Part shown: piece after piece, positions 8,852-18,124 of the stretch | How positions within the stretch are numbered: position 1 is the first letter of the stretch | How the letters are laid out: each line of letters begins with the position of its first letter | Assembly: GCA_951812305.1 (NCBI GenBank) | Contig: CATOSB010000002.1 | Location: 310,001-374,000, forward strand | Source: an uncultured Paracoccaceae bacterium | Lineage (GTDB): Bacteria; Pseudomonadota; Alphaproteobacteria; Rhodobacterales; Rhodobacteraceae | DNA: 64,000 nucleotides | Direction of reading: 5' to 3' | The notes under the pieces: generated by a model | Told to the model about the DNA's origin: nothing | The model's input: the letters and a program-made list of their open reading frames with translations, nothing else | Databases searched by the model: none | Program-made: the position numbers and the translations under genes

Positions 8852-9262
8852 TCACTCCTGAATCGTCTCCAGATAGGCAATCAGGTCGGCGATTTCCTGG
8901 CCGATCAGCAACGGCTGCCCGCTCGGCGCCTTGGTCGCCACCAGCGGCTCCCCCAGAAACTCGCCATAGATCGGCATCGCCCCGCCATGCGCGATCACCG
9001 GGTCACGCCCGTCGATGCGATAGGCCACCAGTATGGTCGGAAAAACCCCATCGTTCCGGGCGCTTAGCCCGGTCAGATCGGCGGGCTTCACCTTCAGCAC
9101 ATCGGCGACCGTCCCGTCGCCCCGCGCCTCCATCCCGTGGCATCCGACGCAGTATTGAAAGTACAGATCCCCACCGTTATTCGCATCCTGCGCCGCCGAC
9201 CACGCAGGCACAAACACCAGCACCGCAATCGCCAACGCTCTGATATACATCGAAAAAGACAT
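8852..9262 (-). CDS. Small c-type cytochrome, exported
   Basis: 136 aa from ATG 9262 (RBS GGAGTG); an upstream in-frame codon is less likely. An N-terminal signal sequence (ALAIAVLVFVPAWSAAQ) is followed by one heme-binding site CVGCH and a distal region with 'GGAMPIYGEFLG' whose Met may be the sixth ligand. The C-terminus 'IADLIAYLETIQE' matches that of the cytochrome at 47424, so the two are paralogues. Presumably a periplasmic electron carrier; its partner is not evident. Confidence 0.85.
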   Translation of the reverse strand: MSFSMYIRALAIAVLVFVPAWSAAQDANNGGDLYFQYCVGCHGMEARGDGTVADVLKVKPADLTGLSARNDGVFPTILVAYRIDGRDPVIAHGGAMPIYGEFLGEPLVATKAPSGQPLLIGQEIADLIAYLETIQE

Positions 9263-9344
9263 GAGGCACTCCTTATCCCGGAACTGCCTCAATCAGATCA
9301 GAATCCGCAGCAACGCGCCTTGATCTGGGTCAACCGCCGGGGCG

Positions 9345-9764
9345 CTATTGCTGCACCACAACCTTCAAAGATTTCTTCCCCGCCTCGCGCACCATCTTGA
9401 ACAGCACCTTCGCATTCTCCGGATGCAGTCGCACACATCCCGCACTCGCCGGTGTCCCCAGACGGTTGATCTGCTCTGTCCCGTGGATCGCATAATCGCC
9501 ATCGTAGAAAATCGCCCAAGGCATTGGCGCATCATTATAAAGTGACGATTTGTGGTTGGCCGACAGCCACTGAACCCCGTACTCCCCCAACGGCGTTTCC
9601 TTGCCCGGCCGCGCGGTGGAAACATCCCAGAAATGGCTTTCCTGCCCGTTCACGACCACGACCATCCGCTGCTCTGAAATATCCACCATCGCGACGATGT
9701 CTGGTGACGCCGCCGCCGCGCCGCCTGTCAAGATCATTGCCAAACCAAGTGCTGCTCGTTTCAT
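9345..9764 (-). CDS. L,D-transpeptidase (YkuD domain)
   Basis: 139 aa, with a signal peptide (residues 1-19, MKRAALGLAMILTGGAAAA). The YkuD catalytic signature is complete: 'YAIHGTEQINRLGTPASAGCVRLHPENA', with the His and the nucleophilic Cys in S-x-GC-x-R. Enzymes of this family make 3-3 cross-links in peptidoglycan or attach proteins to it, in the periplasm. It is short but spans the whole domain. It lies about 80 bp upstream of the cytochrome gene on the same strand. Confidence 0.88.
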   Translation of the reverse strand: MKRAALGLAMILTGGAAAASPDIVAMVDISEQRMVVVVNGQESHFWDVSTARPGKETPLGEYGVQWLSANHKSSLYNDAPMPWAIFYDGDYAIHGTEQINRLGTPASAGCVRLHPENAKVLFKMVREAGKKSLKVVVQQ

Positions 9765-9842
9765 GAAAATCCCCCGATTCCTGTAATTGTGGCGAAACTG
9801 TGGCAGCCCACCTTATATGGCAAGCGAGTCCACATATTGGGG

Positions 9843-11032
9843 CTTACCACCCTTCAAAATTTCCGGATCTGATTTGACGTTTGTCTGATCTGTGTGATTC
9901 AAGGAGTCTCCACTGCTGATATTGGAGGCTGGTTTGTTGGGAAATGTTTGTTTTTCAGAGCTTTATTCGAAGGTTGAGGCGGATTTTCAGGACCGCTTGC
10001 TCGGGTATCACAAGTCGCGCCGGGAGGGATTGTGCATCATAGCAAGCGTGATTTTGAACACGCGCAGCGTCAATCTGATGGAAAATGCGGCTGCTCTGCC
10101 CCGCGATATCGGCTCTGTGGACCACCGCTATCAATACATTTCGCGGGTTCTGGGCAATCCTCACATCGATACTGATGAGATCATGCAGGCCTATGTTGGT
10201 GAAATTTTCCGCCGCCAGTGTGAGGCCGGAGAAACGATTGTGGTGGCCCTTGATCAAAGCAAGCTCAACGAAGGGCATGAGGTTTTGATGTTATCGGTGC
10301 GGATGCGGGATCGGGCCCTCCCGGTCGCCTGGCGTGTACGCCAGACCAAAGGGCCGATTGGATGGCGCGTGCAACATGAGCTTTTGGAAGCAGTCCGCCC
10401 ATGGCTCCCGGCGGATGCGCGTGTGTTGCTGGCGGGAGATCGGTTTTATGGAACCGCCCGATTGGTCGCATGGTGCCAGGAGGCTGGATGGGACTACCGG
10501 CTGCGCATGAAGGGAAATATCACACTGCAACATCAGGGTGGCGAGATGATGACGCGCGAAATTGCCCAACTGATGCCCGAAGGGCTTGTAAACGCTGAGC
10601 TTTACGGAACGGGCGTCTTTAGCAACATTGGAGTGCTTCACGAAGAGGGGCACAAAGAGCCTTGGATTATTGCCATGAATGCAGCACCGTCCGAGTACAA
10701 GGTGCTCGATTATGGAATGCGTTGGGGAATTGAAGCCATGTTCTCCGACTTCAAAACCCGGGGCTTTGAAATTACTCAAAGCCAGATCAAAAAGCCGGAT
10801 CGATTGGCCCGCCTCATTTTGGTGCTGGCAATCGCCATGTACTGGGCTGTTTCAACCGGAGCAAACGAAGAGCACCACGTCGCAATACGCGGCGAAAAAA
10901 GGGGATTCGAAAAGCCCGAAGGTCCTTATGCTCTCTCTTCAAGACAGGCCTTCGTGCTATCCGACGATGCCTCGCAGGTTATGCCAAAATCCCCAAGCTC
11001 TGGGATGTCTGGCTAAATTGAAGGGTGGTAAG
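9843..11032 (+). mobile_element. IS4-type element, copy 1
   Basis: 1190 bp, ends CTTACCACCCTTCAA...TTGAAGGGTGGTAAG. Flanked by a perfect 10-bp duplication CATATTGGGG (9833-9842 and 11033-11042). It is inserted between the L,D-transpeptidase gene and a secreted-protein gene and breaks no recognisable frame. Two other copies are at 32251-33440 and 58384-59573. Confidence 0.94.
9922..11016 (+). CDS. IS4-family transposase
   Basis: 364 aa starting at TTG. The DDE triad can be read as 'VALDQSKLNEG', 'LAGDRFYGT' and the YREK motif in 'YGMRWGIEAMFSDFK' (Y-2-R-3-E-6-K), diagnostic for IS4. The protein is identical in all three copies in the window. Confidence 0.94.
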   Translation: MEAGLLGNVCFSELYSKVEADFQDRLLGYHKSRREGLCIIASVILNTRSVNLMENAAALPRDIGSVDHRYQYISRVLGNPHIDTDEIMQAYVGEIFRRQCEAGETIVVALDQSKLNEGHEVLMLSVRMRDRALPVAWRVRQTKGPIGWRVQHELLEAVRPWLPADARVLLAGDRFYGTARLVAWCQEAGWDYRLRMKGNITLQHQGGEMMTREIAQLMPEGLVNAELYGTGVFSNIGVLHEEGHKEPWIIAMNAAPSEYKVLDYGMRWGIEAMFSDFKTRGFEITQSQIKKPDRLARLILVLAIAMYWAVSTGANEEHHVAIRGEKRGFEKPEGPYALSSRQAFVLSDDASQVMPKSPSSGMSG

Positions 11033-11127
11033 CATATTGGGGTGTGGATAAGATTTTCACCGATACCAGAATGCATCACTCAATCCATGCTGGCAGTGGA
11101 GGCAAGGTGATTTACTCTGGCGGGAAG

Positions 11128-11574
11128 ATGCTCGATTCGATCCGCATATCCGTGCTGGCGCTGGCGATTTCCCTGTTGGCGGTGCCCGGCCTCGCGCATG
11201 AGGATGACGAGCCATGGAGCGGGGACATCTCCACCCTCACCGTCCCGCAAAATATTGATGTCTTTACATTTCTCCGCTTCACCCGGCTCGACTACAAGAT
11301 CGTCCTGACCAAGATGCGCGAAGGTGCTGTGCACCACATCGGCACCATGTCCGTGCCGCTTACCCGCGCCACGCTGATCGCCGGACAGGACGCGCCACGC
11401 GATGTAGCGCGGATTGTTTTCGACATGTCGCAACGGGACGACTGGCCGGCACGGCATGATTATCTCATGGCTGCCAAGGCGTTGCATGGCGCGGGCGGGG
11501 ATGGCGCAAACCCAGACCTGATGCGGTGGCTAGAGATGTGGTTAGCAAACCCGATGGACGGCGCGGGGTCGTAA
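11128..11574 (+). CDS. Hypothetical secreted protein
   Basis: 148 aa from ATG 11128 with GGCGGGA upstream. A clear signal peptide (MLDSIRISVLALAISLLAVPGLA) precedes an unrecognised domain of about 120 residues rich in His and Asp ('HEDDEPWSGD', 'VHHIGTM', 'DWPARHDYLMAAKAL'). No family is recognised. IS4 copy 1 lies less than 100 bp upstream and probably separates the gene from its native promoter. Confidence 0.6.
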   Translation: MLDSIRISVLALAISLLAVPGLAHEDDEPWSGDISTLTVPQNIDVFTFLRFTRLDYKIVLTKMREGAVHHIGTMSVPLTRATLIAGQDAPRDVARIVFDMSQRDDWPARHDYLMAAKALHGAGGDGANPDLMRWLEMWLANPMDGAGS

Positions 11575-11612
11575 GGCGCGGTGAAATCGGCGGGGTTCAG
11601 GGGGCTGTATGA

Positions 11613-11635
11613 CGTCGGTATTACGTCGGTATTTT
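11613..11635 (+). promoter_or_regulatory. CGTCGGTAT direct-repeat motif, 3' of the secreted-protein gene
   Basis: CGTCGGTAT at 11613-11621 and 11624-11632 (11-bp period), the second leading into TTTT. It starts 39 bases past the stop codon, in the same orientation as the gene, as does the copy at 8810-8833. Function unknown. Confidence 0.5.
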
Positions 11636-11793
11636 GGTCGGGCGTTGCAGCGCGATCGAGGCGGCGGCAATGTGTCATGTCAACGGTGTGCAACCCCGCC
11701 TCGCAGGTTGAGGCGTATGTTGATGGGCAATATGCCCACCCCAAAATGACATGAATACGCGAATTGAGGTCCCGGGTCAGACCCAGGACAGGG

Positions 11794-13113
11794 TCAGGTC
11801 AGGCGTGACACCACCAACTCCGGCGCCAGTTCCTCGCTCTCGCCCGTCGCCCGGTCCGTCAGTTCGACCACGCCATTCTTCAACCCGCGCGGCCCAACGG
11901 TCACCCGCCAGGGACATCCGATCAGATCCATCGTGGCGAATTTGCCGCCAGCGCGTTCCTCGCGGTCATCGTAAAGCGTATCAATGCCGGCCGCTGAAAA
12001 CGCCTTGTATAAATCCTCACACGCTTTGTCTGGTTCGGCGTCGCCCTGTTTGACGTTCACGATGCCGACCTTGAACGGCGCGACCTCGTAGGGCCAGATG
12101 ATGCCGTTTTCGTCGTGGCTTGCCTCGATGATCGCACCCGCCAGCCGCGACACGCCAATCCCGTGCGAACCCATATGCAGCGCGACGCGCTCGCCCGCCT
12201 CGTTTTGCACATAGGCGCCTAGTTTCTCGGAATATTCGGTGCCGAAATAGAATATCTGGCCAACCTCGATCCCGCGGGCCGAACGCTGACGGGCCTCGGG
12301 TACGCGCGCGAATTCAGCCGCGTCATGGGTCTCATCCGTGCGGGCATAGCGCGAGGTGAATTCCTCCAGCACGGCCTGACATTGCGCGTGATCGTCATAG
12401 TCGATCGCGCGGTCGCCAAAGCGCAGATCGGTGATCTCACTGTCGTAAAACACCTCTGACTCGCCCGTGTCCGCAAGAACCAGAAACTCGTGCGTATAGT
12501 CGCCGCCAATCGGGCCTGAATCCGCCCGCATCGGGATCGCCTGCAGCCCCATGCGCTCGTATGTGCGCAGGTAACTGACCAAATGCCGGTTGTAGGCGTG
12601 CAGCGCATCCGCCTTCGTCAGATCGAAGTTATAGCCGTCCTTCATATAGAATTCGCGGCCCCGCATGACGCCGAAACGCGGGCGCACCTCATCGCGGAAC
12701 TTCCACTGCACATGGTAAAGTGTCAGCGGCATCGCCTTATAGCTGGTGACATAGTTGGCGACGATATCGGTGATCATTTCCTCATTGGTCGGACCATACA
12801 GCATGTCGCGGTCATGTCGGTCGCGGATGCGCAGCATTTCCGGTCCATACGCGTCATAACGGCCGGACTTGCGCCACAGATCCGCCGATTGCAGCGTCGG
12901 CATCAGCATCGGATGATGCCCCGCGCGGATCTGTTCCTCGTGCACGATTTTCTCGATGTTCTTCAGCACCTTGAAGCCCAAAGGTAACCAGGAATAAATT
13001 CCAGCTGCCTGCTGCTTGATCATGCCCGCGCGCAGCATCAACCGGTGGGAAACGATTTGCGCCTCGGACGGGTTTTCTTTCAGGACGGGCAGGAAATAAC
13101 GAGACAGGCGCAT
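11794..13113 (-). CDS. proS: Prolyl-tRNA synthetase
   Basis: 439-aa class II aminoacyl-tRNA synthetase that charges tRNA-Pro in the cytoplasm. Motif 2 '[24 protein letters not shown]' and motif 3 '[15 protein letters not shown]' are clear, followed by the anticodon-binding domain ('[11 protein letters not shown]' to the end). The editing insertion found in the long E. coli form is absent; this short form is standard in alphaproteobacteria. Divergent from the oxygenase gene, with a 139-bp gap that must hold both promoters. Confidence 0.96.
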   Translation of the reverse strand: MRLSRYFLPVLKENPSEAQIVSHRLMLRAGMIKQQAAGIYSWLPLGFKVLKNIEKIVHEEQIRAGHHPMLMPTLQSADLWRKSGRYDAYGPEMLRIRDRHDRDMLYGPTNEEMITDIVANYVTSYKAMPLTLYHVQWKFRDEVRPRFGVMRGREFYMKDGYNFDLTKADALHAYNRHLVSYLRTYERMGLQAIPMRADSGPIGGDYTHEFLVLADTGESEVFYDSEITDLRFGDRAIDYDDHAQCQAVLEEFTSRYARTDETHDAAEFARVPEARQRSARGIEVGQIFYFGTEYSEKLGAYVQNEAGERVALHMGSHGIGVSRLAGAIIEASHDENGIIWPYEVAPFKVGIVNVKQGDAEPDKACEDLYKAFSAAGIDTLYDDREERAGGKFATMDLIGCPWRVTVGPRGLKNGVVELTDRATGESEELAPELVVSRLT

Positions 13114-13252
13114 GGGCGTTCGCTTTGGCTAACAGGTGTTCGACCCGGTCTAGGGGATGCGCGCGCGCGGGGCAAGCAAGGGTGGCGCGGCGCGACAAGT
13201 TTGTGTCGCGTTCCTCCAAGAATCGTGTGCCAAAGCGGCGTTTCCTATTCCC

Positions 13253-14089
13253 ATGAAATACTGGCGTCTGATCAATCTGGATCGCTATCCAATCGACGCG
13301 GCCGGTGTGTCGCGGGACGAAGCGGTAATCGCGGCGCGCAAGGAACTGGCCAAGGATGGCTGCGCGGTTCTGAAAGGGTTTCTGAGCGAAGAGGGTATCT
13401 CTGCAATGGTGGCAGAGGCGGAAACCGTCGCCGAACGCGCCCACCGATCATTCACCCGCACCAACCCCTATTTCACCGAAGACGACCCGTTACTGCCCAA
13501 AGACCACCCCAAACGGCAGTTCTTTGATCGCTCCAACGCCTTTGTCCCGGCGGACAACTTCACAGCCGACGGTCCGTTGCGCACGATCTACAACGCGCCG
13601 GGGTTTGACTGGTTCGTGCGCGACTGCCTGCAGGAAGAAAACTTCCACCGCTACGCCGACCCGCTGGCCGATGTGATCATCAACGCGGCAGAGGAAGGTC
13701 CCGGGTTCCCGTGGCATTTCGACACCAACAATTTCACAGTCACGATTGCCATTCAGAATGCCGAAGCGGGTGGTGCGTTCGAATATGCGCCAAATATCCG
13801 TGCCGGAGACGAAAACTTTGATGATGTTTCGAACGTATTGAATGGCACGTCCGATAAGGTCAAATCGATCAATCTTGAACCTGGCGATCTGCAACTGTTC
13901 CGCGGGCGTTACAGCCTGCACCGCGTTGCGCCTTTGAAAGGCAAGCGCCCGCGCTATGTGGCAATCGTTTCTTATGTCGAAGAACCCGGCATGGTCGCCA
14001 CACCGGAACGCGCGCGCCAGCTTTATGGACGTGCTCTGCCGATCCACTATGAACGCGCCGGTCTGCGTGCGGATGCGCTGATCGACTGA
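13253..14089 (+). CDS. 2-oxoglutarate/Fe(II) oxygenase, BesD/HalD-like
   Basis: 278 aa from ATG 13253. The C-terminal half is a double-stranded beta-helix oxygenase: 'FPWHFDTNNFTVTIAIQNAEAGG' and 'PGDLQLFRGRYSLHRVAPLKG'. The iron ligands can be assigned as His155, Asp157 and His223, with Arg near 'KRPRY' for 2-oxoglutarate. The overall pattern resembles the BesD/HalD group of free-amino-acid halogenases, but those lack the acidic ligand (H-x-G), while this one keeps H-x-D. It is therefore expected to hydroxylate or desaturate rather than halogenate. The substrate is unknown. Confidence 0.75.
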   Translation: MKYWRLINLDRYPIDAAGVSRDEAVIAARKELAKDGCAVLKGFLSEEGISAMVAEAETVAERAHRSFTRTNPYFTEDDPLLPKDHPKRQFFDRSNAFVPADNFTADGPLRTIYNAPGFDWFVRDCLQEENFHRYADPLADVIINAAEEGPGFPWHFDTNNFTVTIAIQNAEAGGAFEYAPNIRAGDENFDDVSNVLNGTSDKVKSINLEPGDLQLFRGRYSLHRVAPLKGKRPRYVAIVSYVEEPGMVATPERARQLYGRALPIHYERAGLRADALID

Positions 14090-14173
14090 GAGGCACGAAT
14101 TTTCGGCGAAGATTCATGTGCGCCGATGTCCTGTTGACCCATATGCGCGGTTGCGGCAGGGTCGCGGCCACGG

Positions 14174-15733
14174 GTGCAAAGGGCGCGGAGCGGGCATTTG
14201 GACGGCAATCAGGAATCGCAGGCGGATGAATGGGGGCCATTCGGACGCCCGTTGTTCAATGATCCGAAATTTCGCTACCTGACCCGGGTCGGCGTCGTCG
14301 ATGTCGGGTCAAACTCTGTCCGGCTGGTGGTATTCGACGGCGCCGCGCGCAGCCCGCATTACTTTTACAACGAAAAGATCATGGCCGGCCTTGGTGCCGG
14401 TCTGTCTGAAACCGGAAAGCTTAACCCCGAAGGTCGCGTGCGGGCGCTGAATGCGCTTCGGCGGTTTCAGACGCTGGCAAACATCATGGATATCGGGCCG
14501 CTGACGGCAGTTGCCACTGCTGCTGTGCGTGAGGCGACGGACGGTCCGGAATGTTGCGAGGAGGTCTTGCGCGAAACCGGCCTGACGCTGCATGTCATTG
14601 ACGGCACCGAAGAAGCACGGCTTTCTGCGCAAGGCGTACTGCTCGGCTGGCCAGATGCCAGCGGGATCGTTTGCGACATCGGTGGTTCGTCGATGGAACT
14701 GGCCGATGTGTCGGAAGGGGAAATTGGCACCTGCCTGACATCGCGCCTTGGCCCTCTGAGGCTTGCCTCGTTCGATGATCCGAACACCCGCCAAAAAGTA
14801 ATCCGCAAAACGCTGGGCAAACTGACCGCGAAGCTCAACCGTCAGGACAGGCTGTATCTGGTCGGCGGCTCTTGGCGGGCAATTGCCCGGCTCGACATGG
14901 AACGCAAGGATTACCCGATGCATGTCATGCATGAATACCGCATGACTGAAGACGATATCGCCGCCACGATTAGCTGGATCAACGAGACTGGCATTGAAGA
15001 ACTGCGGCAACGCACCGGGCTGTCAGAGGCGCGGATTACGCTGGTGCCAATAGCTTGTGAAGTATTGCGCGAGCTGATCACCGCCCTGAGCCCGCGGGAA
15101 ATTGCCGTGTCCAGCTATGGCCTGCGCGAGGGGTTGCTTTATGAGCAAATGCCCGAGGAACTGCGCCATCGCGACCCGCTGATCGAGGCCTGCCGTCATG
15201 CAGAAGCCAAAGATGCCCGCCGGCCTGGTTTTGGCCGCAAGCTCTACAAGTTCATTTCGCCGCTTTTTGAAAACATCGCGGTCAACCGCAAACGCGTCGT
15301 CAAGGCTGCCTGCCTTCTGCACGATGTCAGTTGGCGCGCGCATCCCGATTACCGCCACGAAGTATGTTTCGATAATGCCACGCGGGCCAGCCTCGGCGGG
15401 TTGACCCATCGCGGGCGCATCATTCTCGCGCTGGCACTGTTTCATCGGTACAAAAACAGCCGCGAAGGGTCACGGTTTGAACGTTACTTTGAGTTGCTGG
15501 CCCCCGGGGACACCGCTGGTGCGGAGGTTCTGGGCAAGGCAATGCGATTTGCCTCGATGCTGACGGGCGATGATGCCAATGCTATGGGGACCCTTGAATG
15601 GGATGAGCAAGCCCTCTTCCTGCGCCTGACTTTGCCTGAACGGTCAAGACCGCTGTTCGGTGAAGTTGCCAGCGGACGTTTTGCGGCTCTTGCAGCATCC
15701 CTCGGTGCGGAGCATGAAGTAATTTTCAGCTAG
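14174..15733 (+). CDS. ppx: Exopolyphosphatase / pppGpp phosphohydrolase (Ppx/GppA)
   Basis: 519 aa with GTG start (a TTG at 14201 is an alternative). The ASKHA-fold phosphate-binding motifs are present: 'VGVVDVGSNSVRLVVFDG', 'VATAAVREATDG', 'DGTEEARLSAQG' and 'CDIGGSSMELADV'. The C-terminal part has 'LLHDVSWRAHPDYRHE', an HD-like helical region. Family members degrade inorganic polyphosphate and/or pppGpp. The IS630-B element begins at the last base of the stop codon; TA is its duplicated target and the base after it is G on both sides, so the TAG stop is preserved. Confidence 0.9.
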   Translation: MQRARSGHLDGNQESQADEWGPFGRPLFNDPKFRYLTRVGVVDVGSNSVRLVVFDGAARSPHYFYNEKIMAGLGAGLSETGKLNPEGRVRALNALRRFQTLANIMDIGPLTAVATAAVREATDGPECCEEVLRETGLTLHVIDGTEEARLSAQGVLLGWPDASGIVCDIGGSSMELADVSEGEIGTCLTSRLGPLRLASFDDPNTRQKVIRKTLGKLTAKLNRQDRLYLVGGSWRAIARLDMERKDYPMHVMHEYRMTEDDIAATISWINETGIEELRQRTGLSEARITLVPIACEVLRELITALSPREIAVSSYGLREGLLYEQMPEELRHRDPLIEACRHAEAKDARRPGFGRKLYKFISPLFENIAVNRKRVVKAACLLHDVSWRAHPDYRHEVCFDNATRASLGGLTHRGRIILALALFHRYKNSREGSRFERYFELLAPGDTAGAEVLGKAMRFASMLTGDDANAMGTLEWDEQALFLRLTLPERSRPLFGEVASGRFAALAASLGAEHEVIFS

Positions 15734-16781
15734 AGCGTCGTCCATCTAATCTGCAACATATCCGGCAGCTTTGAAGAGGTTTCGGCACTCGGTTGGCGGG
15801 AAGAGGTCGCAGGTTTGGGCGACGGATTGGAAAAGGGCGTCGAAGGTGCGGGCCTTGAGCCGACGCAGGTGTGCCTTGAGTTTCGAGTACGCCATTTCGA
15901 TCGGGTTGAGATCGGGCGAATACGGCGGCAGGAAGAGCAGCCAGCTGCCTTGCGACTTCAGCAGTTCCTGCGCATTGGCCGATTTGTGCGATGACAGGTT
16001 GTCGGCGATCACCACATCGCCCGGCTGCAACGTTGGAGCCAGCTGGGTCTCGATGTAGAGGTCGAACGCGGCGCGGTTCATGGGGCCGTCCAGCACCCAG
16101 GGGGCGCTGAGTTCGTCGATCCGCAGGCCCGCGATGAAGGTCTGGGTGCGCCAGTGGCCGAAGGGCGCGTCGGCTTCCAGCCGGGTGCCGCGTGGGGATC
16201 GACCACGAAGCCGTGTCATCTTGGTCGTGACAGCTGTTTCGTCGATAAAAACCAGCCGGTGCGGCTCAAGGCGCATCCTCGGCATCCGGCGGTGCTGCCA
16301 CTCGTACCTGGCAGCGCGCACCCGTTTGCGCAGCCGCTCCGTCGCGATCAGGGATTTTTTTATATGTGAACCCAAGACGATGGATCAGATAACGCGAGAG
16401 CATCGCCGGTGTCGCGGTGAGGGCATGTTCCTGTTTCAGCACCTCGGCCAGTTCCGGCATAGTGATATCCGGCTCGGCTTCCACGCGTGTCTTAAGCCAG
16501 TTTGAGACCACATCCAGCTTGCTGCGCCGAGGGCGGCCTTGAGGCGCAGCTCTCACCCCACCCGTTCGCCTCTTACGTTGCATGATCCGCACCGCGCTGG
16601 CAGCTGATATCCGTAAACGCCGCGCAGCCTCATGGCAGGAAAGGCCGTCATCAACCAAAGCGACGACACGTTCCCGAATATCCAGTGATAGCGATTTGCC
16701 CATGATCCACCTCCACATATGGTGAATCACAAAACCTGCCACGTGGGAATCCCATCGATTCAGATTTCAAGGACGACGCTC
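15733..16781 (-). mobile_element. IS630-type element 'B', copy 1 (intact)
   Basis: 1049 bp, ends GAGCGTCGTCC...GGACGACGCTC, flanked by TA (15731-15732 and 16782-16783). It lies directly after ppx. It serves as the uninterrupted reference for the nested copy at 26035-28255. Confidence 0.93.
15746..16703 (-). CDS. IS630-type transposase (two frames)
   Basis: The first frame starts at ATG 16703 (RBS GGAGG), encodes an N-terminal helix-turn-helix ('SCHEAARRLRISAASAVRIM') and ends at 16266. The second frame holds the DDE core: 'VFIDETAVTT', 'VIADNLSSHK', 'YSPDLNPIEMAYSKLK', ending at 15746. Continuity needs a +1 (or -2) shift on seven A (complement of T 16355-16361), joining 'FTYKK' to 'SLIATERLRKRV'. 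Confidence 0.87.
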
Positions 16782-16845
16782 TAGCGTGATCGCAGATTTC
16801 CGGGAAGGCGGTGATTCCCTGTGTGAAACGGCCGTTTCGGGGATG

Positions 16846-17088
16846 CGCCCCTTGCGCGGAATCAAGCCGCAGGCGCCGCGCGATCGCCTGCCCGTTCCGC
16901 CTCTCACACATTGCCTCGGCAATGTGTTGCTGGCAGTGCATTGCATGGTGATGCAATGTACGAGAGGGGGCTGGCGATTTGGTGAGGCTGGGCGCAAGCT
17001 ATTGGGCTTCTACGGGCTCGGCTGGCATAAGTGGATAAACTGCAAGATCGCCTCGCCACCCGACGGGCAGGCAATCGTGCGTCTTGGT
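16846..17088 (-). repeat. Dispersed double-palindrome repeat, copy B, with extra hairpins
   Basis: Matches the 38 kb copy in reverse orientation: GCGCGGAATCAAGCCGCAGG, GCGATCGCCTGCCCG, GGCTGGCGATTTGGTGAGGC, CGGCTGGCATAA and CGACGGGCAGGCAATCG are in the same order. At the tip of the first palindrome, about 65 bp are inserted that form two more hairpins: ACACATTGCC-TC-GGCAATGTGT and ATTGCAT-GGTG-ATGCAAT. It fills the gap between IS630-B and the protease gene. Confidence 0.75.
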
Positions 17089-17164
17089 ACTTAATGTGCG
17101 AATGCCTGCTCCGGGCCAGATAACGAATTGAAGCAGTCACATTGATCCCGCAGCCAAAACCGGC

Positions 17165-17878
17165 CTAACCCGCGCGACCCAGCAACATCTGCAACGACTG
17201 ATCAATGATCGTGCCAACCGAAACCGGCCGGTTCCCCATCGCCGCCTTCGATGAAATGACCGAGACCAATCGCGGACGCGAACCGCCTTCGACGGCGAAG
17301 ACCGGCGCACCAGAGGCACCGAAATCGACTTCGCAATTCATCACCAGAATGTCTCCCTGTCGGGCCAGAACATCGCAAGGGTGCTGCCAGATCGGCGTTT
17401 CGCGACGGACGTGGTTATAGGAAATCACGCCCAGTTCGTCGCCTGTCTGCGGGCGGGCATCGGTTGTGAAGGGGCGGATCACGTTTTCGCTGATCGGTTC
17501 GGCAAGCCGCAGGATCGCCAGATCCACGCTGGCATCATTCGGCCCGCGACGATTGTGTTTGTACCCTGGATGCTCGAAAGTTTTTGCCACTTTGCGCACG
17601 GCTTTGGCACGGCCACCGGTCAATCCTGCCTCAAACTGGATTTTCTTGGCGCGCACGCGACGGCCCGAATAGGGGTCATAAAGACAATGCGCGGCGGTCA
17701 GCACAAGGTCAGGCGCAATCAGCGCGCCGGTGCACATGGCGCGGCCAGCCAGATCAAGGCGGCCCACGGCTTCCCATCCCGCGACATTTCCAACCTGGTA
17801 TGTGGCCTGTTGGGCGTGTGTCGGTGTCGGCAGCATCAGCGCCGCACAGATTGTGGCTATTTTGAAAACTACCCGCAT
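17165..17878 (-). CDS. Trypsin-like serine protease, exported
   Basis: 237 aa with signal peptide (residues 1-22, ending THAQ). Chymotrypsin-fold catalytic triad visible: His64 in 'LTAAHCLYD', Asp in 'SVDLAILRL', Ser in 'DFGASGAPVF'. In place of the usual GDSGGP the motif is GASGAP, a variant common in bacterial S1-like periplasmic proteases. Four Cys could form disulfides. The substrate is unknown and no inhibitor or partner gene is adjacent. Confidence 0.88.
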   Translation of the reverse strand: MRVVFKIATICAALMLPTPTHAQQATYQVGNVAGWEAVGRLDLAGRAMCTGALIAPDLVLTAAHCLYDPYSGRRVRAKKIQFEAGLTGGRAKAVRKVAKTFEHPGYKHNRRGPNDASVDLAILRLAEPISENVIRPFTTDARPQTGDELGVISYNHVRRETPIWQHPCDVLARQGDILVMNCEVDFGASGAPVFAVEGGSRPRLVSVISSKAAMGNRPVSVGTIIDQSLQMLLGRAG

Positions 17879-18124
17879 ACTTCCTCCGCGTTCCTGAAGG
17901 TCGTTTTGCGTGAGGCTTTGGGCATCAATAGGTCTGAAACCCGGCCATCCAAGGTATTAAAGTGTTTTGAATGTGGCGCGTAATCGGCCCGGATCGGCCG
18001 GTTTGTCTTTCAATTCAGGGGTAATCACGCTGTGCCTGGTCATGATTGGGCCGCAATTCATCAACATATATCCGGTGGCGCGGCGATTGTTGCCTGTTAA
18101 CGAACGATCTCCGCCCCCTCAGGT

